64,000 nt of DNA, from assembly GCF_002954455.1 (NCBI RefSeq), contig NZ_MSCC01000001.1, positions 1,214,929 to 1,278,928 of the forward strand, written 5' to 3'. The position numbers were made by a program, and so were the translations under genes. This DNA is from Photobacterium aquimaris. Lineage in GTDB: Bacteria; Pseudomonadota; Gammaproteobacteria; Enterobacterales; Vibrionaceae. The notes under the pieces are model-generated. The model did no database searches and was not told the DNA's origin. It saw only the letters and a program-made list of their open reading frames with translations. This document shows positions 16,901 through 26,445 of the stretch, one piece after another. Position 1 is the stretch's first letter, and every line of letters begins with the position of its first letter.

Positions 16901-17074
16901 TTATTTATAGAGACCTTGTTGCATTTCCTCTCTTGCGTCTCGCCAACCGCCTAACCAATTCGTACGGGCGTCTGTACCGTTGTACGGACAATCATCTGTA
17001 GAACGGCCATTCAAACCGGCTTGATAACCTCGAGCTTGTGCGCGTTCTAAACGATCCCGCTTTTGTCTCTTCAT
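16901..17074 (-). CDS. rmf: Ribosome modulation factor Rmf
   Basis: 57 residues beginning MKRQKRDRLERAQARGYQAG, with CPY and the conserved NWLGGWRDAREE; E. coli Rmf is 55 residues. Rmf dimerises and inactivates 70S ribosomes into 100S particles in stationary phase. The upstream AGGA fits the start at 17074. It lies convergent to fabA, as in E. coli where rmf is the neighbour of fabA. The gene is short enough to be missed by automatic calling. Confidence 0.95.
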   Translation of the reverse strand: MKRQKRDRLERAQARGYQAGLNGRSTDDCPYNGTDARTNWLGGWRDAREEMQQGLYK

Positions 17075-17193
17075 AGTTCGATCCTCATTCCTTATCTGTT
17101 TGGTACTTTCATTACAATAAAGTAATGCAGGAGTGTGATAACTCCTTTATTAAAAATGGGTCAAATTTCGAGATTGATCAAGCCTAAAAACAA

Positions 17194-17220
17194 AACGGGC
17201 TCACAATTTGTGAGCCCGTT
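17194..17220 (-). terminator. Terminator of the rlmKL-uup-DUF3466 operon
   Basis: A 13-bp complementary pair AACGGGCTCACAA / TTGTGAGCCCGTT followed on the reverse strand by TTGTTTTTAGG, 26 bases after the DUF3466 stop. Confidence 0.93.
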
Positions 17221-17245
17221 GCAAATAAACAATTTAATTAATAAA

Positions 17246-19252
17246 TTATTTTCTTCTTCTGAAACCAATAAAGCCAAGTGCTGTCAAAGCTAAAATGCCT
17301 AGAGAACCGCCTGAGCGCTTATAAGGTTGATCTTCATCTTTTGCACGGGGTTGAATAACTGCATCAGTATTTTTAGGTACTAACTTAACAACAACCTGTT
17401 GCTCATCACCATTACAAGATGCAAGTTGACTTAAATTCTCATAACCACCAGCACAATAGAACGCTGTAGCTGAAATCACGCCAGCATTATTAATACCAGT
17501 TGCATTCATAATACGGTATGAGTTAGCAACAGAGTTAGCAGCACCGCCATCATTGGTTAAATCATCAAGCATCCAAGCTCCACCAGTCGTTAACGGACCT
17601 TGAGCTGTACCATTGATATAAGTAAAAGCACGATGACGCGCTTCAGCACCGTTACTTGCTTCTGCATCAACCCAACCGACAACTTGACCATTATTATTGA
17701 TCGCAGCCGCGTTACTGTTTGAGTCTTTAAAGAACAGTGAAGGTGCTAATTGATCAAAGAACTTAGCATCGCCCTGACCTACTTGATAGATAAATGCACG
17801 TTGTGGCTTTGTACCATTACCTTTTGCATCACCAACAATCACAGAACTACTATTAACACCATTTGCCATCGTGTAAGTAAAATCACGATCATCTCCTGGT
17901 TTAATATTCAAACCAGGAATAGGTGTCGCAGTCCATGACGCTAAACTACTATCCTTAGGAGTGAAGTAAGTCGCTTGCATTGCATAGAAGTCATCTCTGA
18001 CATCTGCAGTAGAGTAACCTACAGCAATTGGAGTGTCGTCACCCTTTAGTGCAACTGCTTGTGCCGATGCTTGGAATGATAACGCTTCATTGTCTTTATC
18101 AATTACAGCTAAACCCGCACGATTATCACCACTACCTGCCGTAATTGCACTTGCAGCTATCGATGTCTTGCTACCATTAGCATCAACGATCCAAAATGCA
18201 GCTTCGTTAGCAAATGTACTAAATTGACATTCCCAATTAACGTATAGATTATTAGATGGACTAATCGCACACTGCTTAAGTTTGTTAAAATCTAAACCTT
18301 TTGAGCTATCTTTTAATATATCATCAACGTTTGGTAATTTATTCGTATCTTCACGGAATTTACCATCGCGATCTTGAGCATAAAAGCTTGGCGCATAAGA
18401 TGATGAACCAACAACAAGTAGATTACCGTCCTTCATAGCAACAGCAGCATTCGCTTGAGTTTGTCCCATATTTGAAACAAGTTCATTCGATGTCGTTACA
18501 GGCGCTAATTGAACAGATTTATCATTTACATTAACAAAACCACGTTTGCTAAATGCTCTTGGCTTACCCGTGGCATTTTCAAATAATGCCGATGATGTAA
18601 TACCATAAACAAAATCAGTACCTACAGCACCTTTAACAATACTATCTGTGGTATTTGCAACAATTGAACCTAGATTCTCTTTTTGCGTGCCATCATACCC
18701 AGCAATCGTAGATGCAAATGAAGTAGTTGGTATGCCATCAACTAAACCTTGAGTATTAGAATGGTAGCCATTAATCCAAGCTGCTTGTTTTTTCTGTAAG
18801 CCACCTAAACCTTGACCATTCCATACATCATCTTCAGAATAATCACGTCCAAAAAACTGATTGTCGGCCCATGAATCACAAATCCCATAACCAAGATTGT
18901 TTTCACAATAGTAGCGTAATTGAGATTGCGTTGTTATGTCTTGGCTATTTTGATTATACGGCGTGGTATCTGCAATCGGTGTACCTTCTGAACCACGACT
19001 TGCTTTACTCGTCACGTTATACGCTTCAGTTGTACAATCTGCTGTAAAACAACTTGCATCAGTACCTGAGTCTTGAATGCCTGTACTTGAATATACAAGT
19101 GGAGCACCAGATTGCGCATTATCAAAATAAGGCAGATCCTTTAATGTACTATTCTGATCAACAGGTACAACCGTATACACAGCAGCATTGGCTTGTGAAG
19201 CACCAGCAATTAAAATCGCAAGTGTAGAAAGCTTTAAAATCTTATTTGGCAT
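17246..19252 (-). CDS. DUF3466-family exported protein with GlyGly-CTERM-like anchor
   Basis: 668 residues from the ATG at 19252 (MPNKILKLSTLAILIAGASQ...), which has AAAGGA upstream and gives a clean signal peptide ending ANA. The body shows repeated GYS/GWVDA-type strands reminiscent of HAF beta-propeller repeats. The C terminus is SGG, a hydrophobic helix, then FRRRK, the layout of GlyGly-CTERM/PEP-CTERM-like sorting signals that rhombosortase cleaves in Vibrio. It follows uup by 10 bases and is cotranscribed with it. Probably cell-surface or secreted; function unknown. Confidence 0.85.
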   Translation of the reverse strand: MPNKILKLSTLAILIAGASQANAAVYTVVPVDQNSTLKDLPYFDNAQSGAPLVYSSTGIQDSGTDASCFTADCTTEAYNVTSKASRGSEGTPIADTTPYNQNSQDITTQSQLRYYCENNLGYGICDSWADNQFFGRDYSEDDVWNGQGLGGLQKKQAAWINGYHSNTQGLVDGIPTTSFASTIAGYDGTQKENLGSIVANTTDSIVKGAVGTDFVYGITSSALFENATGKPRAFSKRGFVNVNDKSVQLAPVTTSNELVSNMGQTQANAAVAMKDGNLLVVGSSSYAPSFYAQDRDGKFREDTNKLPNVDDILKDSSKGLDFNKLKQCAISPSNNLYVNWECQFSTFANEAAFWIVDANGSKTSIAASAITAGSGDNRAGLAVIDKDNEALSFQASAQAVALKGDDTPIAVGYSTADVRDDFYAMQATYFTPKDSSLASWTATPIPGLNIKPGDDRDFTYTMANGVNSSSVIVGDAKGNGTKPQRAFIYQVGQGDAKFFDQLAPSLFFKDSNSNAAAINNNGQVVGWVDAEASNGAEARHRAFTYINGTAQGPLTTGGAWMLDDLTNDGGAANSVANSYRIMNATGINNAGVISATAFYCAGGYENLSQLASCNGDEQQVVVKLVPKNTDAVIQPRAKDEDQPYKRSGGSLGILALTALGFIGFRRRK

Positions 19253-19262
19253 TAGGGTTCCT

Positions 19263-21185
19263 TTACATCGCGTCCAGCTCTTCCCATCGTTCAAATGCTA
19301 CTTCAAACTCTTGTTCTAACTTGGCTAAAGCTGTTAGTGTCGCTTGAGTATCATTCTTCGGATCCGAGAAGAACGCAGGATCATTAACTTGTTCCTGCAA
19401 TTTTGCGATTTCATTTTCTAAGTCTTCAATTTTTTGCGGTAAAGCAGCTAGCTCATGTTGAAGTGTAAAAGATAACTTCTTACCTGCACGTTTAGGTGTC
19501 GCTTGTTGCTGTTTCTGTTCTTGATCAGCTTTTTTCTTTTTTGCTAATTCAATTTGAGCAGCCTGCTCTTTTGCTTGATTGGCATAAGAATTAGCGCGCT
19601 GAGATTGAGCATCATGGTAACCGCCAATGTATTCGTTAACAACGCCATTACCTTCAAAAATCCAGCTTGTAGTCACAGTATTATCAACAAATTGACGATC
19701 GTGACTTACTAAAAGTAATGTCCCTTGATAATTGGCAAGAATATCTTCTAAAAGTTCCAATGTTTCGATATCTAAATCGTTTGTTGGTTCATCGAGTACC
19801 AATAAATTATTAGGTTTAAGGAACAATTTCGCCAATAATAAACGGTTTTTCTCACCGCCCGATAGCGCTTTAACCGGAGTACGAGCACGACGTGGGTGGA
19901 ATAAGAAATCCTGTAAATAACCTAACGCATGACGTGTTTTACCGTTAATAGTTACTTCTTGCTTACCGTCAGCAAGGTTATCCATTACCGTTTTCTCTGG
20001 ATCTAGAATTTCACGGTATTGGTCAAAGTAAGCTACTTCTAATTTAGTACCACAATGGAAGTCACCTTCTGTTGCTTGTAATTTATCAAGCATCACTTTA
20101 ATCAGCGTACTCTTACCACAACCGTTAGGACCAATTAATGCAATACGATCGCCACGCATAACATTAAAGCTAAAGTCTTTAACGATTTGCTTATCACCGT
20201 AACTATAACCGATATTTTTAGCCTCAAAGACAATCTTACCTGAACGGTTAGCATCTTGTAGCTGCATATCAGCCTTACCGACAACGTCACGACGCTCACT
20301 GCGTTCATTACGTAATGCTTTAAGTGCACGTACGCGACCTTCATTACGGGTACGACGAGCTTTGATACCTTGACGGATCCAGACTTCTTCTTGTGCCAGT
20401 TTCTTATCAAATAACGCGTTTTGTTCTTCTTCTACGCGAAGTAATTCAGCTTTCGCTTCTAAGTAACCTTCATAGTCACCAGGGAAAGACACTAATTGAC
20501 CACGATCTAAGTCGATAATACGAGTCGCCATTGAACGAATGAATGCACGGTCGTGAGAAATAAAGATAATTGAACCACGGAAATCTTTAAGGAAACCTTC
20601 TAGCCATTCAATGGTCGTCACGTCAAGGTGGTTCGTCGGCTCATCCAATAATAGAATATCAGGATCACATACAAGCGCACGCGCAAGTGCTGCTTTACGT
20701 TGCCAACCACCAGACAGGTCGGTTAATAAAGTATGTGGTTCTAGTTTTAAACTTTCTAGTACTGCGGCAATACGTGTATCAAGCTGCCAACCATTATGAT
20801 GATCAACTTGTTCTTGAATACGTGCTAACTTATTAATGTTTGCTTCACTAGGATCTTCTGTTACCAAATCTAACTGGTGATGATATTCACGCAATACACG
20901 ACCAGCATCAGCAAGGCCTTCTGCAACATAATCAAATACAGAACCTTCAGCATTACGTGGTGGATCTTGTTCTAAGCGTGAAACTACTAGCTCGTTTTGA
21001 CGTTGAATACTACCGTCATCAAGTAATACCTCACCAGCAATCACTTTCATTAATGTCGATTTACCTGCGCCATTACGACCAACAAGACAAACACGTTCAT
21101 GAGAATGAAGAAGAAATTCTGCTTTATCAAGTAAAGCATGATCGCCATAGGCCAGTTGGGCGTTACTGATTTTAATTAGTGCCAT
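19263..21185 (-). CDS. uup: ABC-F ATPase Uup
   Basis: 640 residues (E. coli Uup 635). Two ABC nucleotide-binding domains have Walker A GRNGAGKST and GPNGCGKST, signature LSGGWQRK and LSGGEKNR, and LLLDEPTNHLD / LVLDEPTNDLD. The linker between them is characteristic of ABC-F, and the C-terminal coiled coil of about 80 residues is the DNA-binding domain of Uup. There are no membrane segments. Uup acts on ribosomes and affects precise transposon excision. It sits in an operon after rlmKL and a glutaredoxin gene, as in other Vibrionaceae. Confidence 0.95.
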   Translation of the reverse strand: MALIKISNAQLAYGDHALLDKAEFLLHSHERVCLVGRNGAGKSTLMKVIAGEVLLDDGSIQRQNELVVSRLEQDPPRNAEGSVFDYVAEGLADAGRVLREYHHQLDLVTEDPSEANINKLARIQEQVDHHNGWQLDTRIAAVLESLKLEPHTLLTDLSGGWQRKAALARALVCDPDILLLDEPTNHLDVTTIEWLEGFLKDFRGSIIFISHDRAFIRSMATRIIDLDRGQLVSFPGDYEGYLEAKAELLRVEEEQNALFDKKLAQEEVWIRQGIKARRTRNEGRVRALKALRNERSERRDVVGKADMQLQDANRSGKIVFEAKNIGYSYGDKQIVKDFSFNVMRGDRIALIGPNGCGKSTLIKVMLDKLQATEGDFHCGTKLEVAYFDQYREILDPEKTVMDNLADGKQEVTINGKTRHALGYLQDFLFHPRRARTPVKALSGGEKNRLLLAKLFLKPNNLLVLDEPTNDLDIETLELLEDILANYQGTLLLVSHDRQFVDNTVTTSWIFEGNGVVNEYIGGYHDAQSQRANSYANQAKEQAAQIELAKKKKADQEQKQQQATPKRAGKKLSFTLQHELAALPQKIEDLENEIAKLQEQVNDPAFFSDPKNDTQATLTALAKLEQEFEVAFERWEELDAM

Positions 21186-21190
21186 CTTTT

Positions 21191-21451
21191 TTAACCAAGC
21201 TCATTAGTAATTAACCATGCTGCTATCCTATTTCGATCAAACGGCCAATGTAGTTCTGGCTTTGAAATAGTGTGATCATCATGATTTGAAATTGAGAGTA
21301 CGGGTATTGTTACACCGTAACGAGAGAATAATGCATCGTCAAAGGCAATATCAACGATGCTTACTTGATGCTGCACCCCCATCTCCACCAGCAAACTATA
21401 AGCTTGCTCGCAGAGATGACATCCTTGTGTGCTATAAAGTGTGATTAACAC
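21191..21451 (-). CDS. Glutaredoxin-family protein
   Basis: 86 residues with the thioredoxin-fold start MLITLYSTQGCHLCEQAYSL, whose CxxC (CHLC) is the redox site, and a cis-Pro loop in VTIPVL. It starts with GTG directly after the rlmKL stop (TAA-GTG) with AAGGAAG as RBS, so it is translationally coupled, and ends five bases before uup. It is likely a small thiol-disulfide protein; its partner is unknown. The conserved placement next to rlmKL is typical of Vibrio. Confidence 0.88.
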   Translation of the reverse strand: MLITLYSTQGCHLCEQAYSLLVEMGVQHQVSIVDIAFDDALFSRYGVTIPVLSISNHDDHTISKPELHWPFDRNRIAAWLITNELG

Positions 21452-23590
21452 TTAGTCTTCCTTGTGGGTAATAATCCAACAGTTATGGATTTGCTTATTC
21501 TTAGCGAAATCAAGTGGTAATGTCTTATCTGAAATATTCTTAGCGTGTAGACCAAGTTCAGTTAATTTCTCAAGATCCATCTTGAAATGACGCTTATTGT
21601 TCGAAAATACAATTTGTCCATCTGGACGTAGCATACGCTTTAGATTTTCCATCAACATGATGTGATCACGTTCAATGTCAAATGTCTGCTTCATACGCTT
21701 AGAGTTTGAGAACGTTGGTGGATCGATAAAAATCAGATCAAACGTATCATCAACTTCTTGTAACCATTGTAAACAGTCAGCTTGAACAAACTCATGTTGA
21801 TTACCTACTTGATTATTAAGCTCCATGTTCTCTTGAGCCCAACGCAAGTACGTATTTGACATATCAACCGTTGTTGTCGACTTAGCACCGCCGACTGCTG
21901 CATGAACCGTTGCCGAGCCGGTGTAAGCAAATAAGTTAAGGAAATCTTTCCCTGCTGCCATTTTACCTAGCATACGACGTGTAATACGGTGATCTAAGAA
22001 TAAACCAGTATCAAGGTAATCATAAAGATTCACTTTAAATTTAATACCGTATTCATCCACTGTCATGTGACGTTCTGCACTTGATAGCTTTTGATATTGA
22101 TTACGGCCTTTTTGACGCTCACGTACTTTTAAAATAACTTTATTTGGCTCAACACCTGTTACTTCAATCGTCGCACGTAATACATCCATAATACGACGAC
22201 GGGCTGTTTCTTCTGAAACCGTCTTTGGTGCCGCGTATTCTTGAATGATAAGGTAATCATTGTATTTATCGATAGCAGCATTGTAGTTAGGAAGATCCGC
22301 ATCATAAATACGGTAACACTCTACGCCCTCACGCTTAGCCCACTTACCTAACTTGGCAATATTCTTCTTCAAGCGGTTAGCAAAATCTGGTGCTACGTCT
22401 TCTTGAACAATAACGCCTTCTTTTTCGCCGTCTTCTTTCTTAACACTACCAGCTGTAATTAAGTATGTTTTCAGTACACAATCTAATGCACCGTTACTTA
22501 ATTTAAATTGTTTGTCTGCACGCATACGCATACAACTTAGCAATTCATTTGAACCAGAGTAGATAGCTGCAACTGAACCTTCAAAAGCCAGCTTTAAACG
22601 GTTACCAAACTCTTTGTATAACGAGATAAGTTCAGATGTTGTACCTAAACGCTCACCGTAAGGAGGGTTACAAAGAATGATACCTGTATCAAAACCTTCA
22701 GGACGAATCAGTTGTGTTGCATCACCGTATGCAAAGTCAATCAGACTCTTCACACCTGCACGACCAGCGTTATCACGAGCGATGGCTAATACACGTTGAT
22801 CCATTTCACGACCAAAGAACTTGGTCGTTACTTTTGATGGACCACGACGCGCTTTCACTGTCGCTTCTGCATGAATTTCTAACCATGCTTCTTTATCAAA
22901 GTCTTTAATTGACTCAAAGCCCCAACGCTTACGTTTAAGGCCTGGTGCAATTTCGGCTGCCATCATAGCGGCTTCAATCACTAACGTACCAGAACCACAC
23001 ATTGGATCTAACAATGCTGTTTCTGGTGTCCAGCCACTTTTCATCACTAATGCAGCAGCATGGGTTTCACGTAAAGGCGCACGACCGGCTTCGCTACGGT
23101 AACCACGTTGGTGTAAACCGCTACCCGCCATATCTAGGCCAAGGATACCTTTCTCACCAGAAAGTCGCATATGAATACGTAGATCTGGATTTTCACGATC
23201 GATATTTGGACGACGCAGATCCGCTTTAGTAAAACGATCAACAATCGCATCTTTGATTTTCATCGCACCGTATTGGCTATTACGGATTTCGCGGTTAGTA
23301 CCATTGAAATCAACCACAATACGAGTATTGCTATCAAAGTGGCTCATCCAATTAATCGCCGTTGCGCCTAAGTATAAGTCCATATCATCACGGACATTAA
23401 ACTCACTCAACACTTGGATGATTCGAGAGGAAATACGTGTCCATAGGCAGCAACGATAAGCCATAGCTTGATCGGCTTTAAAACGGACACCGGCATGCAC
23501 AACTTGAATGTTTTGTGCACCTAATTGTTCTAGTTCATCCGCAAGCAAGTTTTCTAGGCCGCGGGAAGTAATCGCTAAATATTGATTCAT
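21452..23590 (-). CDS. rlmKL: Bifunctional 23S rRNA methyltransferase RlmKL
   Basis: 712 residues (E. coli 702). A THUMP domain (about 45-155) is followed by the RlmL domain making m2G2445, with [14 protein letters not shown] and the catalytic CNPPYGERL. The C-terminal RlmK domain makes m7G2069, with [14 protein letters not shown] and [12 protein letters not shown]. It is the first gene of the minus-strand operon rlmKL-glutaredoxin-uup-DUF3466. Confidence 0.97.
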   Translation of the reverse strand: MNQYLAITSRGLENLLADELEQLGAQNIQVVHAGVRFKADQAMAYRCCLWTRISSRIIQVLSEFNVRDDMDLYLGATAINWMSHFDSNTRIVVDFNGTNREIRNSQYGAMKIKDAIVDRFTKADLRRPNIDRENPDLRIHMRLSGEKGILGLDMAGSGLHQRGYRSEAGRAPLRETHAAALVMKSGWTPETALLDPMCGSGTLVIEAAMMAAEIAPGLKRKRWGFESIKDFDKEAWLEIHAEATVKARRGPSKVTTKFFGREMDQRVLAIARDNAGRAGVKSLIDFAYGDATQLIRPEGFDTGIILCNPPYGERLGTTSELISLYKEFGNRLKLAFEGSVAAIYSGSNELLSCMRMRADKQFKLSNGALDCVLKTYLITAGSVKKEDGEKEGVIVQEDVAPDFANRLKKNIAKLGKWAKREGVECYRIYDADLPNYNAAIDKYNDYLIIQEYAAPKTVSEETARRRIMDVLRATIEVTGVEPNKVILKVRERQKGRNQYQKLSSAERHMTVDEYGIKFKVNLYDYLDTGLFLDHRITRRMLGKMAAGKDFLNLFAYTGSATVHAAVGGAKSTTTVDMSNTYLRWAQENMELNNQVGNQHEFVQADCLQWLQEVDDTFDLIFIDPPTFSNSKRMKQTFDIERDHIMLMENLKRMLRPDGQIVFSNNKRHFKMDLEKLTELGLHAKNISDKTLPLDFAKNKQIHNCWIITHKED

Positions 23591-24401
23591 GGCGTTCTTT
23601 TCACACTAATATTGCGTGGAATTATAACTGAAATCACATTAAATACCTCGCTTTTAGCACAATCAATTCACGAATTAAGTGAAAAAAGCAGCCTTTGATT
23701 CCTTATCAACATTCTCACTGACCTATTTGGATAAAAATTCATCGCAATAAAGATAGTTTCTAAAAGAGAACAATAGTGCAAAAAGTATCATTTCCTAGTT
23801 TTAAATTTAATACAAAACCAATTAACCACCACAAGAAACAGTAAATAAGCTTATGTATTGATTAAGTAAATTATCAAAAACAAGAATAAAAAAACAATAA
23901 TTAATTAGAAAAATAAAAACAAAAATACACAAAAGGAATAAATGGAATATGTTCAGACAAATTTAATTCGTCAATTATCGATTGTTATTAAATAAGGAAG
24001 TTATTTGATTATATTTGACATTAACAGCAACAAAAACTTCATTTTTCACCATATTCACACAAGATTTACGGTTATTTTTTATACTAAGATGACTATTTTT
24101 TAGAACATGATCACATTGCTTTGATCTAATACCACCAGCAAGATCTAGTAGTAGATCGTTATTTAATGAACACATTAATACGATAAAACTGCTACGTAAG
24201 GCGGGTCTACCACCGACATAAATAGATAGCACCAATAGATGCGTAACGGTAACGAATATAAAAGTGTGATGACTTAACTAAGTGGGGATTTTTACTTTGA
24301 TGTAAGGAACAACAATAAAATATAAGAAGGAGTAACAAATGAAATGATGAGACTAATGGACTTAAGAAAACAACCAAAATAAGGGAGCTACATAAGAGTA
24401 A
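23591..24401. other. Long intergenic region between rlmKL and zapC
   Basis: About 800 AT-rich bases. It must hold the rlmKL promoter near 23600-23700. A minus-strand reading frame of 86 codons (23975-24235) starts with GTG, lacks an RBS and has no family resemblance that I can see, so I do not call it a gene. The right edge has a GGGAG/CTCCC pair near 24382-24406 that may terminate zapC. Confidence 0.5.
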
Positions 24402-24405
24402 CTCC

Positions 24406-24948
24406 CTACCCTACTAACGCAAGATCCATAGGCAATGATCCTGAATAAGGTGAGATGCGATTATTCATAACTCGAATAGTATCTGAAAAATTAAGCTCCT
24501 TATCATGATCAAGTTTTATTGGAGTAACATCAGCTAACATGCAGAGACTTGAATTTCCGTCAGTTTCTATAATAATAAACCGCGCATAATCTTCAGTCGT
24601 TTTTAAAATAACCACCTCACCCCAATCGAGATCTACACCAACTTGTGGTACAAAAAACCAACTTTTTAGCATCAATGGTTTTTGAAACCTATATACAGCA
24701 ACTGCATTTAAAGCTAGTTCAGATTTCCGTGCTTCTGATAATGGTAAATCAACCATGCCTTCTTTAAACGTTTGGTAAGCCGCGACATCTGCTACTGTGA
24801 AGATTTGATTTGAAATAGATCTTGCTTCGACGGTTAATTGCTTTGCTGGTATAGACACACAAAACAATAATTCACTACCAAGTTCTAGCATTAATGTATT
24901 TGTCTTAGTATCAAATTGCCAATACCAAGAATTATCAGGTGTTAACAT
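24406..24948 (-). CDS. zapC: Cell division protein ZapC
   Basis: 180 residues, the size of E. coli ZapC. Conserved features are DNSWYWQFDTKTNTLMLELG at the N terminus, LPLSEARKSELALNAVAV, KPLMLKSWFFVPQ and the C-terminal DTIRVMNNRISP. ZapC binds FtsZ and stabilises the Z ring. It is next to pyrD, as in E. coli and Vibrio, but separated by about 200 bases with a terminator, so it has its own promoter. Confidence 0.93.
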   Translation of the reverse strand: MLTPDNSWYWQFDTKTNTLMLELGSELLFCVSIPAKQLTVEARSISNQIFTVADVAAYQTFKEGMVDLPLSEARKSELALNAVAVYRFQKPLMLKSWFFVPQVGVDLDWGEVVILKTTEDYARFIIIETDGNSSLCMLADVTPIKLDHDKELNFSDTIRVMNNRISPYSGSLPMDLALVG

Positions 24949-25083
24949 AACATCCTCTCTAACTTACTATGTGTCTATATTGTAGACAAAATTTTACTTC
25001 ACCGATGGCAAATTAAAAGAGGAATTTTTTGAAAATACATTAACGTTAAATCTGTATTTTTGTGAGATTTTTGATTTTTATGT

Positions 25084-25122
25084 GTAAAAAAGCCGAATTG
25101 AAAATAATCATCAATTCGGCTT
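25084..25122 (-). terminator. pyrD terminator
   Basis: A perfect 12-bp stem AAGCCGAATTGA / TCAATTCGGCTT with a 9-base loop and TTTTTT on the reverse strand, 35 bases after the pyrD stop. Confidence 0.93.
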
Positions 25123-25157
25123 AATCAATAAAATGAACTTTACATCATACAGGTATA

Positions 25158-26168
25158 TTAAAGACCATTAACAATGTCTTTAACTAAGCGAGGACCATGA
25201 TAAATAAATCCGGTATAAACTTGAACTAATTGGGCACCGGCTTGAATCTTTTCACGTGCAGCCATTGCTGAATCGATACCGCCCACACCAATAATCGGTA
25301 GTGCGCCATTCAAAGCAATCGCCATTTTACGAATAACATCAGTACTCTTGTTTTGTAATGGACGGCCACTTAAGCCTCCCATCTCATCACAATGATCCAT
25401 ACCCTCAACCATCGTACGATCTAGCGTAGTATTGGTACCAATAACACCATCAATCTTATTTCGAATGAGTGATTCACATACTTGAACAATTTCTTGATCA
25501 TCAAGATCTGGGGCGATCTTAAGTGCAAGTGGAACATATTTACCATGCTTTTCGGCAAGCTCTGCTTGTTTTTGCTTTAATTGTGCTAATAAGTCATCTA
25601 AAGCTTCACCATATTGTAATGAACGTAATCCCGGAGTATTTGGTGATGAAATATTCACCGCAATATAACCAGCATACTGATAGACTTTTTCCATACAGAT
25701 TAAATAGTCTTCAGCGCCCTTTTCAATTGGCGTATCTTTATTTTTACCGATGTTAATACCAATAACACCGTCATACGTAGACTTTTTCACGTTCTCAACT
25801 AGGTTATCAACTCCAAGGTTATTAAAACCAAAACGGTTGATAATACCCTCTGCTGGAATTAAACGAAATAAACGTGGCTTATCATTTCCTGACTGAGGAC
25901 GTGGGGTTACGGTACCAACTTCAACAAAACCAAATCCCATCGCGCCAAATGCATCAATACATTCGCCATTTTTATCAAGGCCAGCAGCCAAACCGACAGG
26001 ATTTTTAAACTTAATACCCATCACTTCAACAGGACGTTCTGGAACATGTTGACGATAGAAGAGATCAAGTGGAGTGCCAGTAAAGCGAGAAAAGTTTTGA
26101 ATAGCGAGGTCGTGTGCTTTTTCTGCATCCAACTGGAAAATAGCGGATCGTGCGATGCGATATAACAT
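25158..26168 (-). CDS. pyrD: Dihydroorotate dehydrogenase (quinone), class 2
   Basis: 336 residues, the same as E. coli PyrD. The N-terminal membrane-associating helix ([20 protein letters not shown]) is followed by the FMN barrel, with [11 protein letters not shown], the catalytic-serine loop [11 protein letters not shown] and GVGGIDS near the phosphate site. It oxidises dihydroorotate to orotate, passing electrons to quinone, in pyrimidine synthesis. A consensus PurR box lies about 170 bases upstream. Confidence 0.97.
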   Translation of the reverse strand: MLYRIARSAIFQLDAEKAHDLAIQNFSRFTGTPLDLFYRQHVPERPVEVMGIKFKNPVGLAAGLDKNGECIDAFGAMGFGFVEVGTVTPRPQSGNDKPRLFRLIPAEGIINRFGFNNLGVDNLVENVKKSTYDGVIGINIGKNKDTPIEKGAEDYLICMEKVYQYAGYIAVNISSPNTPGLRSLQYGEALDDLLAQLKQKQAELAEKHGKYVPLALKIAPDLDDQEIVQVCESLIRNKIDGVIGTNTTLDRTMVEGMDHCDEMGGLSGRPLQNKSTDVIRKMAIALNGALPIIGVGGIDSAMAAREKIQAGAQLVQVYTGFIYHGPRLVKDIVNGL

Positions 26169-26336
26169 TATAACTCCATTAAAAATCCCGTATAAACGGG
26201 GTGGTATTATTCACAGTTATAGTGCTAAATACAATCCCTATTAATTTGATTATTATCAATAAAACAGATACTTATAATTTATGTTAATATTTACAATGAG
26301 TTATAAATCGCCCTTATTTAAAATAAATGCCATAAA

Positions 26337-26352
26337 AAGCAAACGTTTTCGT
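26337..26352. promoter_or_regulatory. PurR operator upstream of pyrD
   Basis: AAGCAAACGTTTTCGT fits every fixed position of the PurR consensus ANGCAANCGNTTNCNT. E. coli pyrD is a known PurR target, so the site probably represses pyrD when purines are plentiful. It sits between the pyrD start (26168) and the gdh stop (26446). Confidence 0.7.
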
Positions 26353-26445
26353 TGGTGTGTATCAAAAACCATACAACACAACACATTACACACACTTCAG
26401 TTACAGGTGTTAACTATTTAGCAACCACCCCATACGTATTTATGC

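Noticed and set aside
16732..17001. Plus-strand reading frame of 89 codons opposite rmf
   Set aside because: It runs antisense through the rmf terminator and most of rmf, which is a clear real gene on the other strand.
23975..24235. Minus-strand reading frame of 86 codons between rlmKL and zapC
   Set aside because: GTG start, no RBS, no recognisable motif, and the surrounding region is AT-rich intergenic DNA.
24404..24411. CCCTACCC, a KOPS motif pointing to dif
   Set aside because: One or two such 8-mers are expected by chance in 64 kb, so a single correctly oriented one is no evidence.
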